From Acidimicrobiia bacterium (lineage in GTDB: Bacteria; Actinomycetota; Acidimicrobiia; Spongiisociales; JAHEDJ01): DNA of 64,000 bases. Below are positions 8,610 through 20,507 of this stretch, one piece after another. Position 1 is the stretch's first letter. Each line of letters starts with the position of its first letter. The notes under the pieces are model-generated. The model was not told where the DNA came from. It saw only the letters and a program-made list of their open reading frames with translations, and searched no databases. A program made the translations under genes and the position numbers. The stretch spans positions 39,701-103,700 of the forward strand of contig DATIPS010000033.1 of NCBI GenBank assembly GCA_035471805.1. Direction: 5' to 3'.

Positions 8610-10058
8610 TTGATCAAGGCTTCAAAACGGCAAATGGGTAGTTTCCGGCGGCTCAGCGGACTGCTGTTGTCGATGCTGCTGCTCGCTGCATGTTCCGACG
8701 GAACCAGCGCCCCTGCTCCGCCGGCATCCGACGTGCCGGTCGTCGTAGTCGAGGAGGACTATGCCCTGGACTGCGTTGCAGCAGGCACCTGTGTCGATGC
8801 CGACGAGGTCCCAACTCGTGAAGCAGAACCCCTCGCCGGGGAACCTTCTGCAGACTACGACGGTCTGGCCGTCGGGTTCACCGACGAAGGGTACGCCCGA
8901 CTGGGCGACCCGGACGCACCGGTGTCGCTGGTCGAGTTCTCCGACTATCTATGCCCCTACTGCGGGCGGCACTTCAAAGAGACCACCCCTCTGCTCATCG
9001 ACCGGTACCTTCGTAGCGGCCGGGTCAATCTGGTGTTCCGTGACTTCCCGCTGGTCGAACTGCACCCGACCGCCCCCGCCGGCCATGCCTCGGCCCTATG
9101 CATTGGCGAGCAGAGTGCTGCCCTGTTCTGGGCCTATCACGATGCCCTGTTCGCCCGGCAGGGGGAGTGGTCTTCGCTGCCGGACAACAGTGGCTTCCTC
9201 GCCACCGTCGCCGGTGAAATCGGCGCCGACATCGAGGCATATCAGGCCTGTGTGGCTTCCGGGCACACCGCTCCCATGGTCGAGCAACGAGTCGCGCAGG
9301 GACGAGCTCTGGGCTTTTCAGGGACGCCCAGTTTCCACGTTGTCGACAACGTCAACGACGAGACCTTCGAGATCATCGGAGCGCAGCCGCTCGACGTCTT
9401 CGCCTCCGCCCTCGATGCCGCCCTCGCCGGCGAGACCCCCGTCGTCGAAGAGGAACCCGCCCCGGATCTGCCCTTCTGGGCCAATGCCGACGGACTGGCC
9501 CCCGATCCCGGCCGGGCCGGCTACAACCTGGCCGGCGATGCCTATCGGGGCGATCCCGGGGCGCCGCTCGTGGTGGTCGAGATCTCCGATTTCCAATGCC
9601 CCTTCTGTCGCCGGCACGCCCTCGAGACGCAGCCCGCCCTCGACGAGATTTACGTGGACACCGGTCAAGTCATGTGGGTGTTCAAGAACCTCCCGCTGGC
9701 CAATCATCCTCAAGCGCCGGCGGCGGCGACCGCTGCCGAATGTGCCGGGGAGCAAGGTGAGTTCTGGGCGATGCACGACCTGCTGTTCGAAGCCGTCGAG
9801 GAGTGGGCGGTCGAACCTCCGGACTCTGCGCTCGAATCGCTGGCCGCCGAGCTCGGTCTGAACAGATCGGCCTTCTCGTCGTGCCTGGGCAGCCGCGCCC
9901 CGCTCGAGAGAGTCCTCGACGACCTGTACGACCTCAGCACCATCTTCTCCACCACGCCAACCTTCGTGGTCCTGTTCGACGGGAGGGCGTCCGTCATCGA
10001 AGGGGCCCAGCCGCTCGAGCAGTTCGTCGCCAGGTTCGACGGTTTGCTGGGGGAGTGA
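8610..10058 (+). CDS. Lipoprotein with two tandem DsbA/thioredoxin-fold domains
   Basis: The N-terminus has a lipoprotein signal ending LLLAAC, so the protein is exported and probably lipid-anchored. Two homologous thioredoxin-like domains follow, each with a CxxC site: YLCPYCGRHF near residue 115 and FQCPFCRRHA near residue 330. Each also has a downstream cis-Pro loop (GTPSFHV and TTPTFVV). This is the DsbA/Thioredoxin_4 pattern, suggesting thiol oxidation or disulfide exchange outside the membrane. Single-domain forms are the norm; the intact tandem duplication is notable. Start is uncertain: TTG 8610 has GGAGG upstream, while ATG 8634 gives a tighter signal peptide. Confidence 0.87.
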   Translation: MIKASKRQMGSFRRLSGLLLSMLLLAACSDGTSAPAPPASDVPVVVVEEDYALDCVAAGTCVDADEVPTREAEPLAGEPSADYDGLAVGFTDEGYARLGDPDAPVSLVEFSDYLCPYCGRHFKETTPLLIDRYLRSGRVNLVFRDFPLVELHPTAPAGHASALCIGEQSAALFWAYHDALFARQGEWSSLPDNSGFLATVAGEIGADIEAYQACVASGHTAPMVEQRVAQGRALGFSGTPSFHVVDNVNDETFEIIGAQPLDVFASALDAALAGETPVVEEEPAPDLPFWANADGLAPDPGRAGYNLAGDAYRGDPGAPLVVVEISDFQCPFCRRHALETQPALDEIYVDTGQVMWVFKNLPLANHPQAPAAATAAECAGEQGEFWAMHDLLFEAVEEWAVEPPDSALESLAAELGLNRSAFSSCLGSRAPLERVLDDLYDLSTIFSTTPTFVVLFDGRASVIEGAQPLEQFVARFDGLLGE

Positions 10059-10153
10059 CGTAAGCCGCCGGTTGCCCTGCCGAGAGTTGGCCCCGCTGCC
10101 GACTGGAGGTGGCCCGATTCCTCTGCACGGGGATGACACTTAGAATCGCAGCC

Positions 10154-10735
10154 ATGACCACTATCGATGCCGGCGTAGCCGCCATCCGACGAGGGCTCAT
10201 CGTCGGACTGCCGACCGACACCGTTTACGGGGTTGGCGTTGACCCGTTCAATACCAAGGCGGTGGCATCGCTCTACGAGTTGAAGGGCAGACCCGATGAG
10301 AAGGCCATTCCGATCCTCTGCGCCACCGTCGCCCAGGCTTTGGAGATCGTCGACATACCACCGGAGATCGAGGATATGGCTCTGGTGCACTGGCCGGGCC
10401 CTTTGACCCTGGTCCTGCGGCGCCATGTCGAGTTGCCGGAGTGGGTCGGGGACAACACGCTGGGCACCGTAGCCGTCAGGATTCCCGACCATCCGATCGC
10501 CTTGGACCTGCTGGCCGCCGCCGGCCCCCTGGCCGTCACCTCGGCGAACCGAAGCGGCAACCCTCCAGCTCTAGATGAGGTTGAAGCTCGCGGGTTGCTC
10601 GGCGATGGAGTTGCCGTGTATCTGGAAGGGCGGTGCCCCGGAGGTGCGTCCAGCACCGTTGTGGACATGACTTCGGTCCCTCCGCGCATACTGCGTGAAG
10701 GACCGGTGGACTTCCGGGAGCTCCTGGACGGGTAG
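10154..10735 (+). CDS. tsaC: L-threonylcarbamoyladenylate synthase
   Basis: This Sua5/YciO/YrdC-family enzyme makes threonylcarbamoyl-AMP from threonine, bicarbonate and ATP for the t6A modification of tRNA. The sequence shows the family motifs LPTDTVYGVG near residue 20, LYELKGRPDEKAIPI near 40, WPGPLTLVLRR near 90 and LAVTSANRSGNPP near 130. The length (193 aa) matches the short form without a C-terminal Sua5 domain. Start ATG 10154 sits 7 nt behind the -10 box TAGAAT (10141-10146), pointing to a leaderless transcript. The position downstream of prmC is conserved in many bacteria. Confidence 0.94.
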   Translation: MTTIDAGVAAIRRGLIVGLPTDTVYGVGVDPFNTKAVASLYELKGRPDEKAIPILCATVAQALEIVDIPPEIEDMALVHWPGPLTLVLRRHVELPEWVGDNTLGTVAVRIPDHPIALDLLAAAGPLAVTSANRSGNPPALDEVEARGLLGDGVAVYLEGRCPGGASSTVVDMTSVPPRILREGPVDFRELLDG

Positions 10736-10852
10736 AGCCACGTACCCGCCCGTCGGCGCGGCGGATCCACCCCTTCTCCCCCTGCCGCCAGGTCGGTTGT
10801 CGTGTGGGAGAGATCAACTTCGGCCGAGGCGTGAGGACAGGACCGCAATAGG

Positions 10853-11872
10853 TCAGTCGGCGGCCGGCAGTCCGTCGGGGTTCATCGATTGCCAGCGCCA
10901 GGCGTCGGTGCACATCTCATCGACCGTGCGGCCGGCGGTCCAGCCGAGGACCCGTTCGGCTTTCGAGACGTCTGCCCACACCTCGGCGGCGTCGCCGGGC
11001 CGGCGGTCGACGAAGCGGTGAGGGATCTCGACGCCGGAGGAACGCTCAAAGGCGTGCACCATCTCCAAGACAGATCGACCCCGGCCGGTGCCCAGGTTGA
11101 TCGCGTCGTATCCGGGTGATCTGCCGAGGTGGTCGAGGGCGGCGAGGTGGCCCTCCGCCAGGTCGGTGACGTGTAGGTAGTCGCGGATCGCCGTGCCGTC
11201 GGGAGTGGGGTAATCGTTGCCGAATACGTCCAGCATCTCGCGGCGTCCCACCGCGACCTGGGAGATGAACGGCAGGAGGTTGGCGGGCTTCCCCTGCGGA
11301 TCCTCCCCGATCATTCCCGAGATGTGAGCCCCGACGGGATTGAAGTAGCGCAGAGACACGATGTTCCAGCGGGAATCGGAAGTGTGGAGGTCCTCGAGCA
11401 GGTACTCGCACACCAGCTTGGTGCGTCCGTAGGGGTTCAGTACCGACAGCGGGGAGTCTTCGGTGACGGGCAGTTCTTCGGGCAGGCCGTAGACGGTCGC
11501 GGACGAGCTGTATACGAAGTTGCGGACACCATGGCGGTCGAGCACCTCGCAGAGAGTCGCGGTGCCTCCCACACTGTTCCGGTAGTAGTGGAGCGGACGC
11601 CTGACCGATTCCTCGACCGCCTTCGGGGCGGCGAAGTGAATTGTTGCGTCGAAGGAGCGAATCCCCATCAGTTCCTCGAGCGCCTGCTCGTCCTGGACGT
11701 CGATCTCGAAGAAGTCGATGTCGGTGCCGGTGATGTCGCGCAGACGGTCGAGGACCGCAGATTTGCTGTTGGAGAAGTTGTCGATCAGCGTGGTTTGATG
11801 TCCCGCCTCGATTAGTTCGACGGCGGTATGGCTGCCGATGTATCCGGTGCCGCCGGTCAGTAGGACTCTCAT
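10853..11872 (-). CDS. galE: UDP-glucose 4-epimerase
   Basis: An NAD-dependent short-chain dehydrogenase that interconverts UDP-glucose and UDP-galactose. The Rossmann motif GGTGYIGSH lies at residues 7-15. The catalytic Ser and Tyr/Lys are in YSSSATVYG (near 123) and NPYGRTK (near 147). The DNFSNS motif and the substrate-loop residues YFNPVGAH are typical of GalE. Length 339 aa is standard. The upstream region has a purine-rich AGAGAGA ribosome site and a possible -10 TAGCCT about 30 bp upstream. It is transcribed alone, against its neighbours, and probably serves cell-envelope sugar supply. Confidence 0.95.
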   Translation of the reverse strand: MRVLLTGGTGYIGSHTAVELIEAGHQTTLIDNFSNSKSAVLDRLRDITGTDIDFFEIDVQDEQALEELMGIRSFDATIHFAAPKAVEESVRRPLHYYRNSVGGTATLCEVLDRHGVRNFVYSSSATVYGLPEELPVTEDSPLSVLNPYGRTKLVCEYLLEDLHTSDSRWNIVSLRYFNPVGAHISGMIGEDPQGKPANLLPFISQVAVGRREMLDVFGNDYPTPDGTAIRDYLHVTDLAEGHLAALDHLGRSPGYDAINLGTGRGRSVLEMVHAFERSSGVEIPHRFVDRRPGDAAEVWADVSKAERVLGWTAGRTVDEMCTDAWRWQSMNPDGLPAAD

Positions 11873-12076
11873 TTGATTCTCTCTGGATGGACTTGATTGA
11901 AGGCTAACGCTTCGACGGCGTCCTCCCCGCTCGGCGGCATCTGCCGGCGCCGCCTTCCTCAGACCCCGGTCTCGCCCGGAGACCCTCCCTTGCTTCGGAT
12001 GCGGCGTGCCGTCGGGGATAAACCGGGAGTGATGAGCCGACTACCCTTCACGGGACCGCATTCCTGAAGGACTCTC

Positions 12077-13351
12077 ATGATCGATCCCCGAACAATCGAA
12101 GAGGTCGACCCTGCAATGGCAGAGTTGATCAGGCGTGATGCCGAACGGCAGAACACCGGCATTCACCTGATCGCCTCCGAGAACTTTGTTTCCAAGGCAG
12201 TGCTGCAAGCCACCGGATCCGTGTTCACCAACAAGTACGCGGAGGGGTATCCCGGTCGCCGCTATTACGAGGGCTGCGGGATCGTCGACGAGATGGAACG
12301 GCTCGCCCAGAAGCGAATCCTCGACCTGCTCGGTGGCGTTCACGCCAACGTCCAACCCCATTCCGGCGCCCAGGCCAACATGGCCGTCTACTTCACGCTC
12401 CTCGACATCGGCGACACCGTGCTCGGAATGCGTTTGGACCAGGGCGGCCACCTCACCCACGGCTCACCGGTCAACTTCTCCGGCCAGTACTACAACTTCG
12501 TCGCCTACGGCGTCGATCCCGCCACAGAGCGCATCGACATGGACGAGGTTCGCAAACTCGCCCTGGAGCACCGTCCGAAGATCGTCCTCGCCGGTTACTC
12601 GGCCTATCCCCGTCATCTCGAATACGACAAGTTCCGCGAGATAGCCGACGAGATCGGTGCCGTGTTGATGGTCGACGCAGCCCACTACATCGGCCTGGTG
12701 GCAGGCAAGGCGTATCCCAACCCGGTCGAACATGCAGACGTCGTCACCTTCACGACCCACAAGGCGCTGCGCGGCGCCCGCGGTGGAGCCGTCATCACCA
12801 ACAGCGAGGAGATGGGCCTCGACATCCAGAAGGGCCTCTTCCCGGCCGCTCAGGGCGGATCGCTCTACAACCAGATCGCCGGAAAAGCTGTGTGCTTCCA
12901 CGAAGCCGCCCAGCCGGAGTTCCGGGCCTACGCCCGGCAGGTGATCGACAACGCCCGGGCGCTGGCGTCCAGGTTCATCGAGAACGGCGTCCGCCTCGTG
13001 TCCGGCGGCACGGACAACCACATGATGCTGCTCGACCTCCGATCGATCGACGAGGAACTCACCGGCAAAGACGCCGCCAAGATGCTCGACCGCATCGGCA
13101 TAACCCTCAACTTCAACACCATCCCCTTCGACCCCAGACCACCGTTCCGGGCCTCCGGGCTCCGGATCGGCACTCCGTCGGTGACCACCCAGGGGATGAA
13201 AGAGGCGGAGATGGTGCAGGTCGCCGATCTCGTCACCGAGGCGCTGCGCAACCACGGAGAGGAGCGTGTCCTGGCCGCCACCGAGTCCCGGATCCGTGAA
13301 CTCGCCAAACAGTTTCCGCCTTACCCGGAGGGTTTTGTTGGACACGTGTAG
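12077..13351 (+). CDS. glyA: Serine hydroxymethyltransferase
   Basis: A PLP enzyme that interconverts serine and glycine with transfer of a one-carbon unit to tetrahydrofolate. Diagnostic segments are LIASENFVSKAVLQATGS, NKYAEGYPGRRYYEGC, and the PLP-lysine motif TFTTHKALRGARGG near residue 229. The usual sequence there is TTTHKTLRGPRGG, so T-to-A and P-to-A changes flank the Lys. Length 424 aa is standard. Start ATG is preceded by GAAGGA. The 204-bp upstream spacer shows no recognisable glycine or folate riboswitch. It precedes the ATP synthase operon, a conserved actinobacterial arrangement. Confidence 0.97.
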   Translation: MIDPRTIEEVDPAMAELIRRDAERQNTGIHLIASENFVSKAVLQATGSVFTNKYAEGYPGRRYYEGCGIVDEMERLAQKRILDLLGGVHANVQPHSGAQANMAVYFTLLDIGDTVLGMRLDQGGHLTHGSPVNFSGQYYNFVAYGVDPATERIDMDEVRKLALEHRPKIVLAGYSAYPRHLEYDKFREIADEIGAVLMVDAAHYIGLVAGKAYPNPVEHADVVTFTTHKALRGARGGAVITNSEEMGLDIQKGLFPAAQGGSLYNQIAGKAVCFHEAAQPEFRAYARQVIDNARALASRFIENGVRLVSGGTDNHMMLLDLRSIDEELTGKDAAKMLDRIGITLNFNTIPFDPRPPFRASGLRIGTPSVTTQGMKEAEMVQVADLVTEALRNHGEERVLAATESRIRELAKQFPPYPEGFVGHV

Positions 13352-13756
13352 GCGCGGTAGCAGGAAACAGGTGCCCCCTCCGACCTCGCTCCGCTCGGCT
13401 ACCTTCCCCAGCTTCGCTGAGGGAGGAAGTCTGGTGTGCCGCGAAGACCCGGCACGTCCCGCGTCTCCGCCGGGGCAGCACTGCAATGGCCCAGGGAATG
13501 TGCGGGCCGGCGAAAGTGTTCAGATGATTGTGAAGGGATTCACAAGCGACTCGAGCGAGCCAACCGCTTTCTCCCACCGCTGTGAGGCGGGGGGAGTCCG
13601 CCGGATTCGAAGAATCCGGGGGGAGGGGGGCTCTTGCGAAGCTGCCCCCTCTGCCTCGAAGACTCGGCATCTCCCGCGCCTGCCGGTGCGGGAGAAAAGC
13701 CCCCTCCCGCGACTCGCGACTCGCGACTCGCGACTCGCGACGAGGAACCCGCCACC
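13352..13756. repeat. Hairpin-rich intergenic repeats between glyA and the atp operon
   Basis: No gene is supported in these 405 bp. Two diverged copies of a roughly 40-bp unit are visible: 13434-13476 (GCCGCGAAGACCCGGCA core) and 13651-13692 (GCCTCGAAGACTCGGCA core). A weaker relative is at about 55553-55600 inside the BMC operon. Perfect hairpins occur at 13601-13619 (CCGGATTC, loop GAA, GAATCCGG) and 13670-13695 (TCTCCCGC, 10-nt loop, GCGGGAGA). A tandem 7-bp repeat ends the region. The promoter of the atp operon is probably here but I cannot place it. Confidence 0.5.
13709..13741 (+). repeat. Tandem 7-bp repeat (GCGACTC x4, plus GCGAC)
   Basis: Four exact copies of GCGACTC and a partial fifth occupy 13709-13741, ending 15 bp before the first atp gene. 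The same unit in reverse complement recurs at 37974-38009. Confidence 0.9.
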
Positions 13757-13990
13757 ATGAAACGCGACAATCCGCACCAGGTCGTCACCGGGGCCGTCAG
13801 TGACGGGTGGGTCGAGGGGTCCAGTTTTCTGGGTTCGATACTGGCCGGGTGGCTGCTCGGATGGCTGCTGGACCGGTGGCTGGATACGGATCCGTGGTTC
13901 ATCGTGATCGGGATCATCGCCGGGTCGGTCAACGGGTTCTATCGCATGTGGATCCATGCCACGAAGGATGACGATGTTCGAGAACAGTGA
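13757..13990 (+). CDS. AtpZ/AtpI-like small membrane protein
   Basis: A 77-aa protein with two predicted transmembrane helices (about residues 24-42 and 46-64). It matches the ATPase_gene1/AtpZ pattern: a small hydrophobic protein with G-x-x-x-G packing and an LDRWLDTDPW turn, encoded first in atp operons. Such proteins are thought to aid assembly or ion supply of the Fo sector. ATG 13757 is chosen because the upstream frame crosses the repeat DNA. The gene overlaps the next one by 17 bp, which supports coupling. Confidence 0.75.
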   Translation: MKRDNPHQVVTGAVSDGWVEGSSFLGSILAGWLLGWLLDRWLDTDPWFIVIGIIAGSVNGFYRMWIHATKDDDVREQ

Positions 13991-14402
13991 GGCGGAGGCC
14001 TTCGTAGCCGGGCAGCGACCGGTCGAGCTGGACACGGCCAAGAGCACCGTGCGCAGATCGGTGATCGTCGGGCCCGTGATCACCGCAATCGCCTGGCTCA
14101 TCTGGGGCTGGGACGGCGCCTGGTCGGCGGCCCTCGGTGTAGCCGTCGTGGTCGGCTACTACATGATCACGGGAGTGTTCCTGTCTATGGCTGCACGAAT
14201 CTCTTTCGCGGCCTACTATGCCGCTGCGCTCCTCGGTTTCATCGTTCGATTGGGCCTGATCGCGGCAACGATGTATCTTCTCGCCAACATCTTGCCCGTC
14301 GACCGGCTGGCTTTGGGAGTTTCGGTCGTTGTGGCCTATCTTGCACTGTTGATTCTGGAAGCTAAAGCACTCGCGGGGAAGCGACGAGGAGACCATGGTT
14401 GA
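13974..14402 (+). CDS. atpI: ATP synthase subunit I
   Basis: A 142-aa membrane protein with four predicted helices (about residues 28-45, 50-68, 78-97, 101-120). It sits between the AtpZ-like gene and atpB, as AtpI does; AtpI helps assemble the c-ring. ATG 13974 is chosen over the upstream ATGs because GAAGGA lies 5 nt before it. The 3' end overlaps atpB by 8 bp. Sequence conservation in this family is low, so the call rests on topology and position. Confidence 0.75.
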   Translation: MFENSEAEAFVAGQRPVELDTAKSTVRRSVIVGPVITAIAWLIWGWDGAWSAALGVAVVVGYYMITGVFLSMAARISFAAYYAAALLGFIVRLGLIAATMYLLANILPVDRLALGVSVVVAYLALLILEAKALAGKRRGDHG

Positions 14403-15210
14403 GCAAATGATTCTGGCTAGTGAATGCGACGTCGCCAACGAGGTGATATGCGCTCCTGCCGACGTCAAAGAACTCTTCGAACTGCCGACGATCTTCTACA
14501 TCGGCGACATCGCCATTACCCGTACGATCATTCTCATCTTCCTGGCGGCCTTCATCGTCATCGCCTTGCTCTACTTCGGGCTCCGCAAGGGCAGTGTCAT
14601 CCCCTCGAAGTTCCAGGCGGTCGTCGAGAGCCTCGTCCAGTTCGTCCGCAAGGATGTGGCCGGAGACATCATCGGTCCGGAAGGCGTCAGGTACGCCCCT
14701 TACCTGACCGCAATGTTCCTGTTCCTGCTGGTCGGCAACCTCTTCGAGATCACGCCGCTCGTCAACTTCCCGATCACCTCGCGTATGGCCATCCCCGCCT
14801 TTCTCGCAATCGTCACCTGGCTGATCTTCGTGATCGTAGGGTTCTACAAGAACGGCTTCAGCTACTTCCTCGACATCGTCTGGCCCAAGTCGGTTCCGGT
14901 CGGCCTGCGCTGGCTGGTTGGTTTGATCGAGCTCTTCTCGGTCTTCCTGCTGCGTCCGTTGACGCTGGCAGTCCGACTCTTCGCCAATCTGGTGGCCGGT
15001 CACCTGATGCTCACGCTCCTGCTGGGTTCGGGCGCAATCTTCATCTGGAACTTCGCAGACGCCGGGGCCAAGAGTCTGGTCGGCGTCGCCTGGTTCGCCT
15101 TCGGCCTCGGCATCTACCTGTTCGAGATAGTCGTCGCCGTGTTGCAGGCCTACATCTTCACGCTGTTATCCGCCGTCTACATACAGTCTTCGGTTCACCC
15201 AGAGCACTGA
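14395..15210 (+). CDS. atpB: F-type ATP synthase subunit a
   Basis: The Fo stator subunit that carries protons to and from the c-ring. It has about six hydrophobic helices. The essential arginine is in RPLTLAVRLFANLVAGH (near residue 198), the most conserved motif of subunit a. The penultimate helix contains the typical FEIVVAVLQAYIFTLL segment. Length 271 aa is normal. It overlaps atpI by 8 bp, and atpE follows after 18 bp with a strong ribosome site (AAGGAGGAG). Confidence 0.96.
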   Translation: MVEQMILASECDVANEVICAPADVKELFELPTIFYIGDIAITRTIILIFLAAFIVIALLYFGLRKGSVIPSKFQAVVESLVQFVRKDVAGDIIGPEGVRYAPYLTAMFLFLLVGNLFEITPLVNFPITSRMAIPAFLAIVTWLIFVIVGFYKNGFSYFLDIVWPKSVPVGLRWLVGLIELFSVFLLRPLTLAVRLFANLVAGHLMLTLLLGSGAIFIWNFADAGAKSLVGVAWFAFGLGIYLFEIVVAVLQAYIFTLLSAVYIQSSVHPEH

Positions 15211-15453
<243 letters not shown>

Positions 15454-15462
15454 GAGGCCACC

Positions 15463-16020
15463 GTGTTGTACGCATTGTCCACGGTGCTCCTGGCCGCTGA
15501 GGAAGCCGAAGAAACCGGCAACATCGGCCTCGTGCTGCCCGAGCCCTACGAGCTCGTAGCCGGCATCATCGCCTTCGGCATCGTCTTCTTCTTCGTATGG
15601 AAGTGGGCGTTCCCGGCCATCGACAAGATGCTCGAAGACCGCCAGCGTGCCATCAAAGGCCAAATGGAAGATGCCGAGGCCGCCAAAGCCGAGGCACAGA
15701 GCCTGCTCGATGACTATCGCAAGCAGCTCGCCGAAGCCAAGGCCGAGGCCGCCGGGATCATCAATGAAGCTCGCGAAGCCGCGGAAGCTATGAAGGCAGA
15801 CATCCTCGCCAAGGCACAGACCGAGTCCGCAGAGATCGGTACCAAAGCACGCGCGGACGCCGCCACCGAGCGCGACCGTGCTCTTGCCTCGGCCCGGGTC
15901 GAGGTCGCCAATCTGTCCATCGACCTCGCCGAGAGAGTGGTGGGGGAGAACCTCGACCGCGCCGCCCAGCTGGGCCTGGTCGAGCGCTACCTCGCCGATC
16001 TGGAGAGGATGTCCGACTAG
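15463..16020 (+). CDS. atpF: F-type ATP synthase subunit b
   Basis: The peripheral stalk subunit: one N-terminal membrane helix (about residues 30-50) then a long Ala/Glu/Lys-rich coiled coil. The sequence WKWAFPAIDKMLEDRQRAI follows the membrane helix, as in the family. About 28 residues precede the membrane helix, including an acidic EEAEETG stretch; this extension is common in actinobacteria. GTG start 15463 follows AGGAGG. The stop is directly followed by the atpH ATG with no spacer. Confidence 0.95.
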   Translation: MLYALSTVLLAAEEAEETGNIGLVLPEPYELVAGIIAFGIVFFFVWKWAFPAIDKMLEDRQRAIKGQMEDAEAAKAEAQSLLDDYRKQLAEAKAEAAGIINEAREAAEAMKADILAKAQTESAEIGTKARADAATERDRALASARVEVANLSIDLAERVVGENLDRAAQLGLVERYLADLERMSD

Positions 16021-16560
16021 ATGGCCGCCGAAGACCGCATCCAGGGTTACGCGTCTGCGATCTTCGAGATCGCACGCGGCGAGGGCGACCTCGAGCGCGT
16101 CGAGAGCGAACTGTTCCAGATCGCCCGCACGTTCGAGACCTCAGCCGATCTACGCGAAGCTCTCACCGACCCCCGCCTGCCGCAAGATCGCAAGCAGGGC
16201 ATCGTCGACGACCTGCTCGGTGCCCGTGCCTCCGAACTGACCGTGTCCCTCGTAGGGTTCATCGTCAGCAGCGGCCACGCCTCCGAGCTGCCTGAGATAG
16301 TCGACGGGTTCGTTGCCAGGGCTGCCGCCGAGCGGCACCGGGCAGTCGCTGAGGTGCGGTCGGCCATTGAGCTCGACGCTGAGACGGTCGCCCGTCTCGA
16401 GTCGGCGCTCGCCAAAGCGACCGGTAAGAAGGTCGAAGTCAAGGTCGTCGTGGACCCGAAGGTCCTCGGCGGCATCGTCGCCCGCGTTGGCGATATCGTG
16501 ATCGACGGCTCGGTTCGTAGCCGTCTCGACACGCTGCGAGACACGCTAAAGAGCCGCTAA
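16021..16560 (+). CDS. atpH: F-type ATP synthase subunit delta
   Basis: A 179-aa stator subunit linking the b stalk to the top of the alpha-beta hexamer. It begins with the family-typical YASAIFEIA and ends with the conserved C-terminal segment [24 protein letters not shown]. It is the usual separate delta, not the fused b-delta form seen in mycobacteria. It starts at the base after the atpF stop, implying coupled translation. Confidence 0.95.
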   Translation: MAAEDRIQGYASAIFEIARGEGDLERVESELFQIARTFETSADLREALTDPRLPQDRKQGIVDDLLGARASELTVSLVGFIVSSGHASELPEIVDGFVARAAAERHRAVAEVRSAIELDAETVARLESALAKATGKKVEVKVVVDPKVLGGIVARVGDIVIDGSVRSRLDTLRDTLKSR

Positions 16561-16570
16561 GGAGTCACCG

Positions 16571-18088
16571 ATGTCAGAGATGACGATCAATCCGGAAGAG
16601 ATCACGGCTTCCCTCCGCAGGAACCTCGAGGGGTGGGAGCCGAGCATTACCCAGGAGACCGTCGGGTACGTCTCCTCCATCGCCGACGGCGTGGCGCGCG
16701 TCAAGGGCTTGCCCAACGTGATGGCCTCAGAGCTGTTGGAATTCCCCGGCGGACTGCAGGGTGTCGCCCTCAACGTCGACGAACACGACCTCGGTGTGGT
16801 GCTCATGGGTGAATCGAACCACATCGAGGAAGGCGCAGCGGTCAAGCAGACCGGCAAGGTGCTCTCTGTGCCGGTCGGCGACGAGTTGCTCGGCCGGGTG
16901 GTCGACCCGCTCGGAAATCCGCTCGACGGCAAAGGCCCGATCAACTCCACCGAGACCCGCCTACTCGAAACCCAGGCGCCGTCCGTGGTCCAGCGGCAGC
17001 CGGTGGTCGAGCCGCTGCAGACCGGCATCAAAGCCATCGATGCCATGACCCCGATCGGCCGTGGCCAGCGCGAGCTGATCATCGGCGACCGGCAGACCGG
17101 CAAGACGGCCATCGCCGTCGACACGATCATCAACCAGAAGGGCCTGGGCGTAAAGTGCATCTACGTCGCCATCGGCCAGAAGTCCTCAACGGTGGCCGAG
17201 GTGGTCGATTCGCTCGAATCCCACGGAGCCATGGAATACACGGTGATCGTCAACGCCTCTGCCTCAGCTCCCGCCGCCCTGCAGATGTACGCGCCCTACT
17301 CGGGCTCCGCCATGGGCCAGTACTGGATGTACAAGGGCGAGCACGCCCTGATCATCTTCGACGACTTGTCCAAGCAGGCGGTCGCCTACCGGGAGATCTC
17401 GCTGCTGCTGCGCCGTCCACCCGGTCGTGAGGCCTACCCGGGCGACGTCTTCTATCTGCACAGCCGTCTCCTCGAGCGCTGCGCCAAGCTCTCCGCAGAG
17501 TTGGGCGGCGGATCCTTGACCGGCCTGCCGATTGTCGAGACCAAGGCCGGCGACGTTTCGGCCTACATCCCGACCAACGTGATCTCGATCACCGACGGCC
17601 AGATCTTCCTCGAAGCCGACCTGTTCTATTCGGGTATTCGCCCGGCCATCAACGCCGGCATTTCCGTGTCACGGGTGGGCGGCAACGCTCAGGTCAAGGG
17701 CATGAAGAAGGTGGCCGGTCCGCTGCGCCTCAACCTGGCGCAGTTCCGTGAACTCGAAGCGTTCGCAGAGTTCGGTTCGGAGCTCGACGCCGCCTCGCTC
17801 GCCCAGCTGGAACGTGGCCGGCGGGTCGTCGAGGTGCTCAAGCAGGGCCAGTTCGAACCGATGCCGGTCGAAGAGCAGATCGTGTCGATCTACGCGGTGA
17901 CCGAGGGCCACATGGACTCGATTCCCACCGAGCACGTCGAGGAGTTCGAGTCGGCGCTGATGGATTACATGCGAACAAGGCACGGAGCCATGCTCGACGA
18001 GATCCGGGAGACCGGAGCTTTGCCCGAAATCGATGCCCTGGTGGCGGCGATTTCGGAGTTCAAAGACATCTACGAGGTGGAGGGGTAG
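16571..18088 (+). CDS. atpA: F-type ATP synthase subunit alpha
   Basis: The non-catalytic nucleotide-binding subunit of F1. Walker [10 protein letters not shown] is near residue 171. The signature [23 protein letters not shown] (C-terminal part of the nucleotide domain, about residue 358) contains the arginine finger that completes the catalytic site on beta. The [15 protein letters not shown]-terminal beta-barrel block is present. Length 505 aa is standard. SD AAGGAG precedes ATG. Confidence 0.98.
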   Translation: MSEMTINPEEITASLRRNLEGWEPSITQETVGYVSSIADGVARVKGLPNVMASELLEFPGGLQGVALNVDEHDLGVVLMGESNHIEEGAAVKQTGKVLSVPVGDELLGRVVDPLGNPLDGKGPINSTETRLLETQAPSVVQRQPVVEPLQTGIKAIDAMTPIGRGQRELIIGDRQTGKTAIAVDTIINQKGLGVKCIYVAIGQKSSTVAEVVDSLESHGAMEYTVIVNASASAPAALQMYAPYSGSAMGQYWMYKGEHALIIFDDLSKQAVAYREISLLLRRPPGREAYPGDVFYLHSRLLERCAKLSAELGGGSLTGLPIVETKAGDVSAYIPTNVISITDGQIFLEADLFYSGIRPAINAGISVSRVGGNAQVKGMKKVAGPLRLNLAQFRELEAFAEFGSELDAASLAQLERGRRVVEVLKQGQFEPMPVEEQIVSIYAVTEGHMDSIPTEHVEEFESALMDYMRTRHGAMLDEIRETGALPEIDALVAAISEFKDIYEVEG

Positions 18089-18094
18089 CGACCG

Positions 18095-20421
<2,327 letters not shown>

Positions 20422-20436
20422 ATGCACACTCTCATC

Positions 20437-20488
20437 CGTTTTCGCGCGACATTCGGTACCCATAGGGTCGGAATGTCGCGCGAAAACG
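20437..20488. repeat. Perfect inverted repeat, family 2, copy 1 (inside the atp operon)
   Basis: Arm CGTTTTCGCGCGACATTC (20437-20454) and its exact complement (20471-20488) flank a 16-nt centre that itself can pair ACCC with GGGT. It lies between atpD and atpC. A second copy with one compensatory base-pair change is at 26431-26482. Confidence 0.9.
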
Positions 20489-20507
20489 CGGAAATGTGGA
20501 CTCTCTG

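Noticed and set aside
11873..12076. Glycine or folate riboswitch before glyA
   Set aside because: None of the conserved core motifs was recognised; only GC-rich sequence is visible.
13709..13741. CRISPR array
   Set aside because: Units are 7 bp, directly abutting and without spacers; no cas gene is present.
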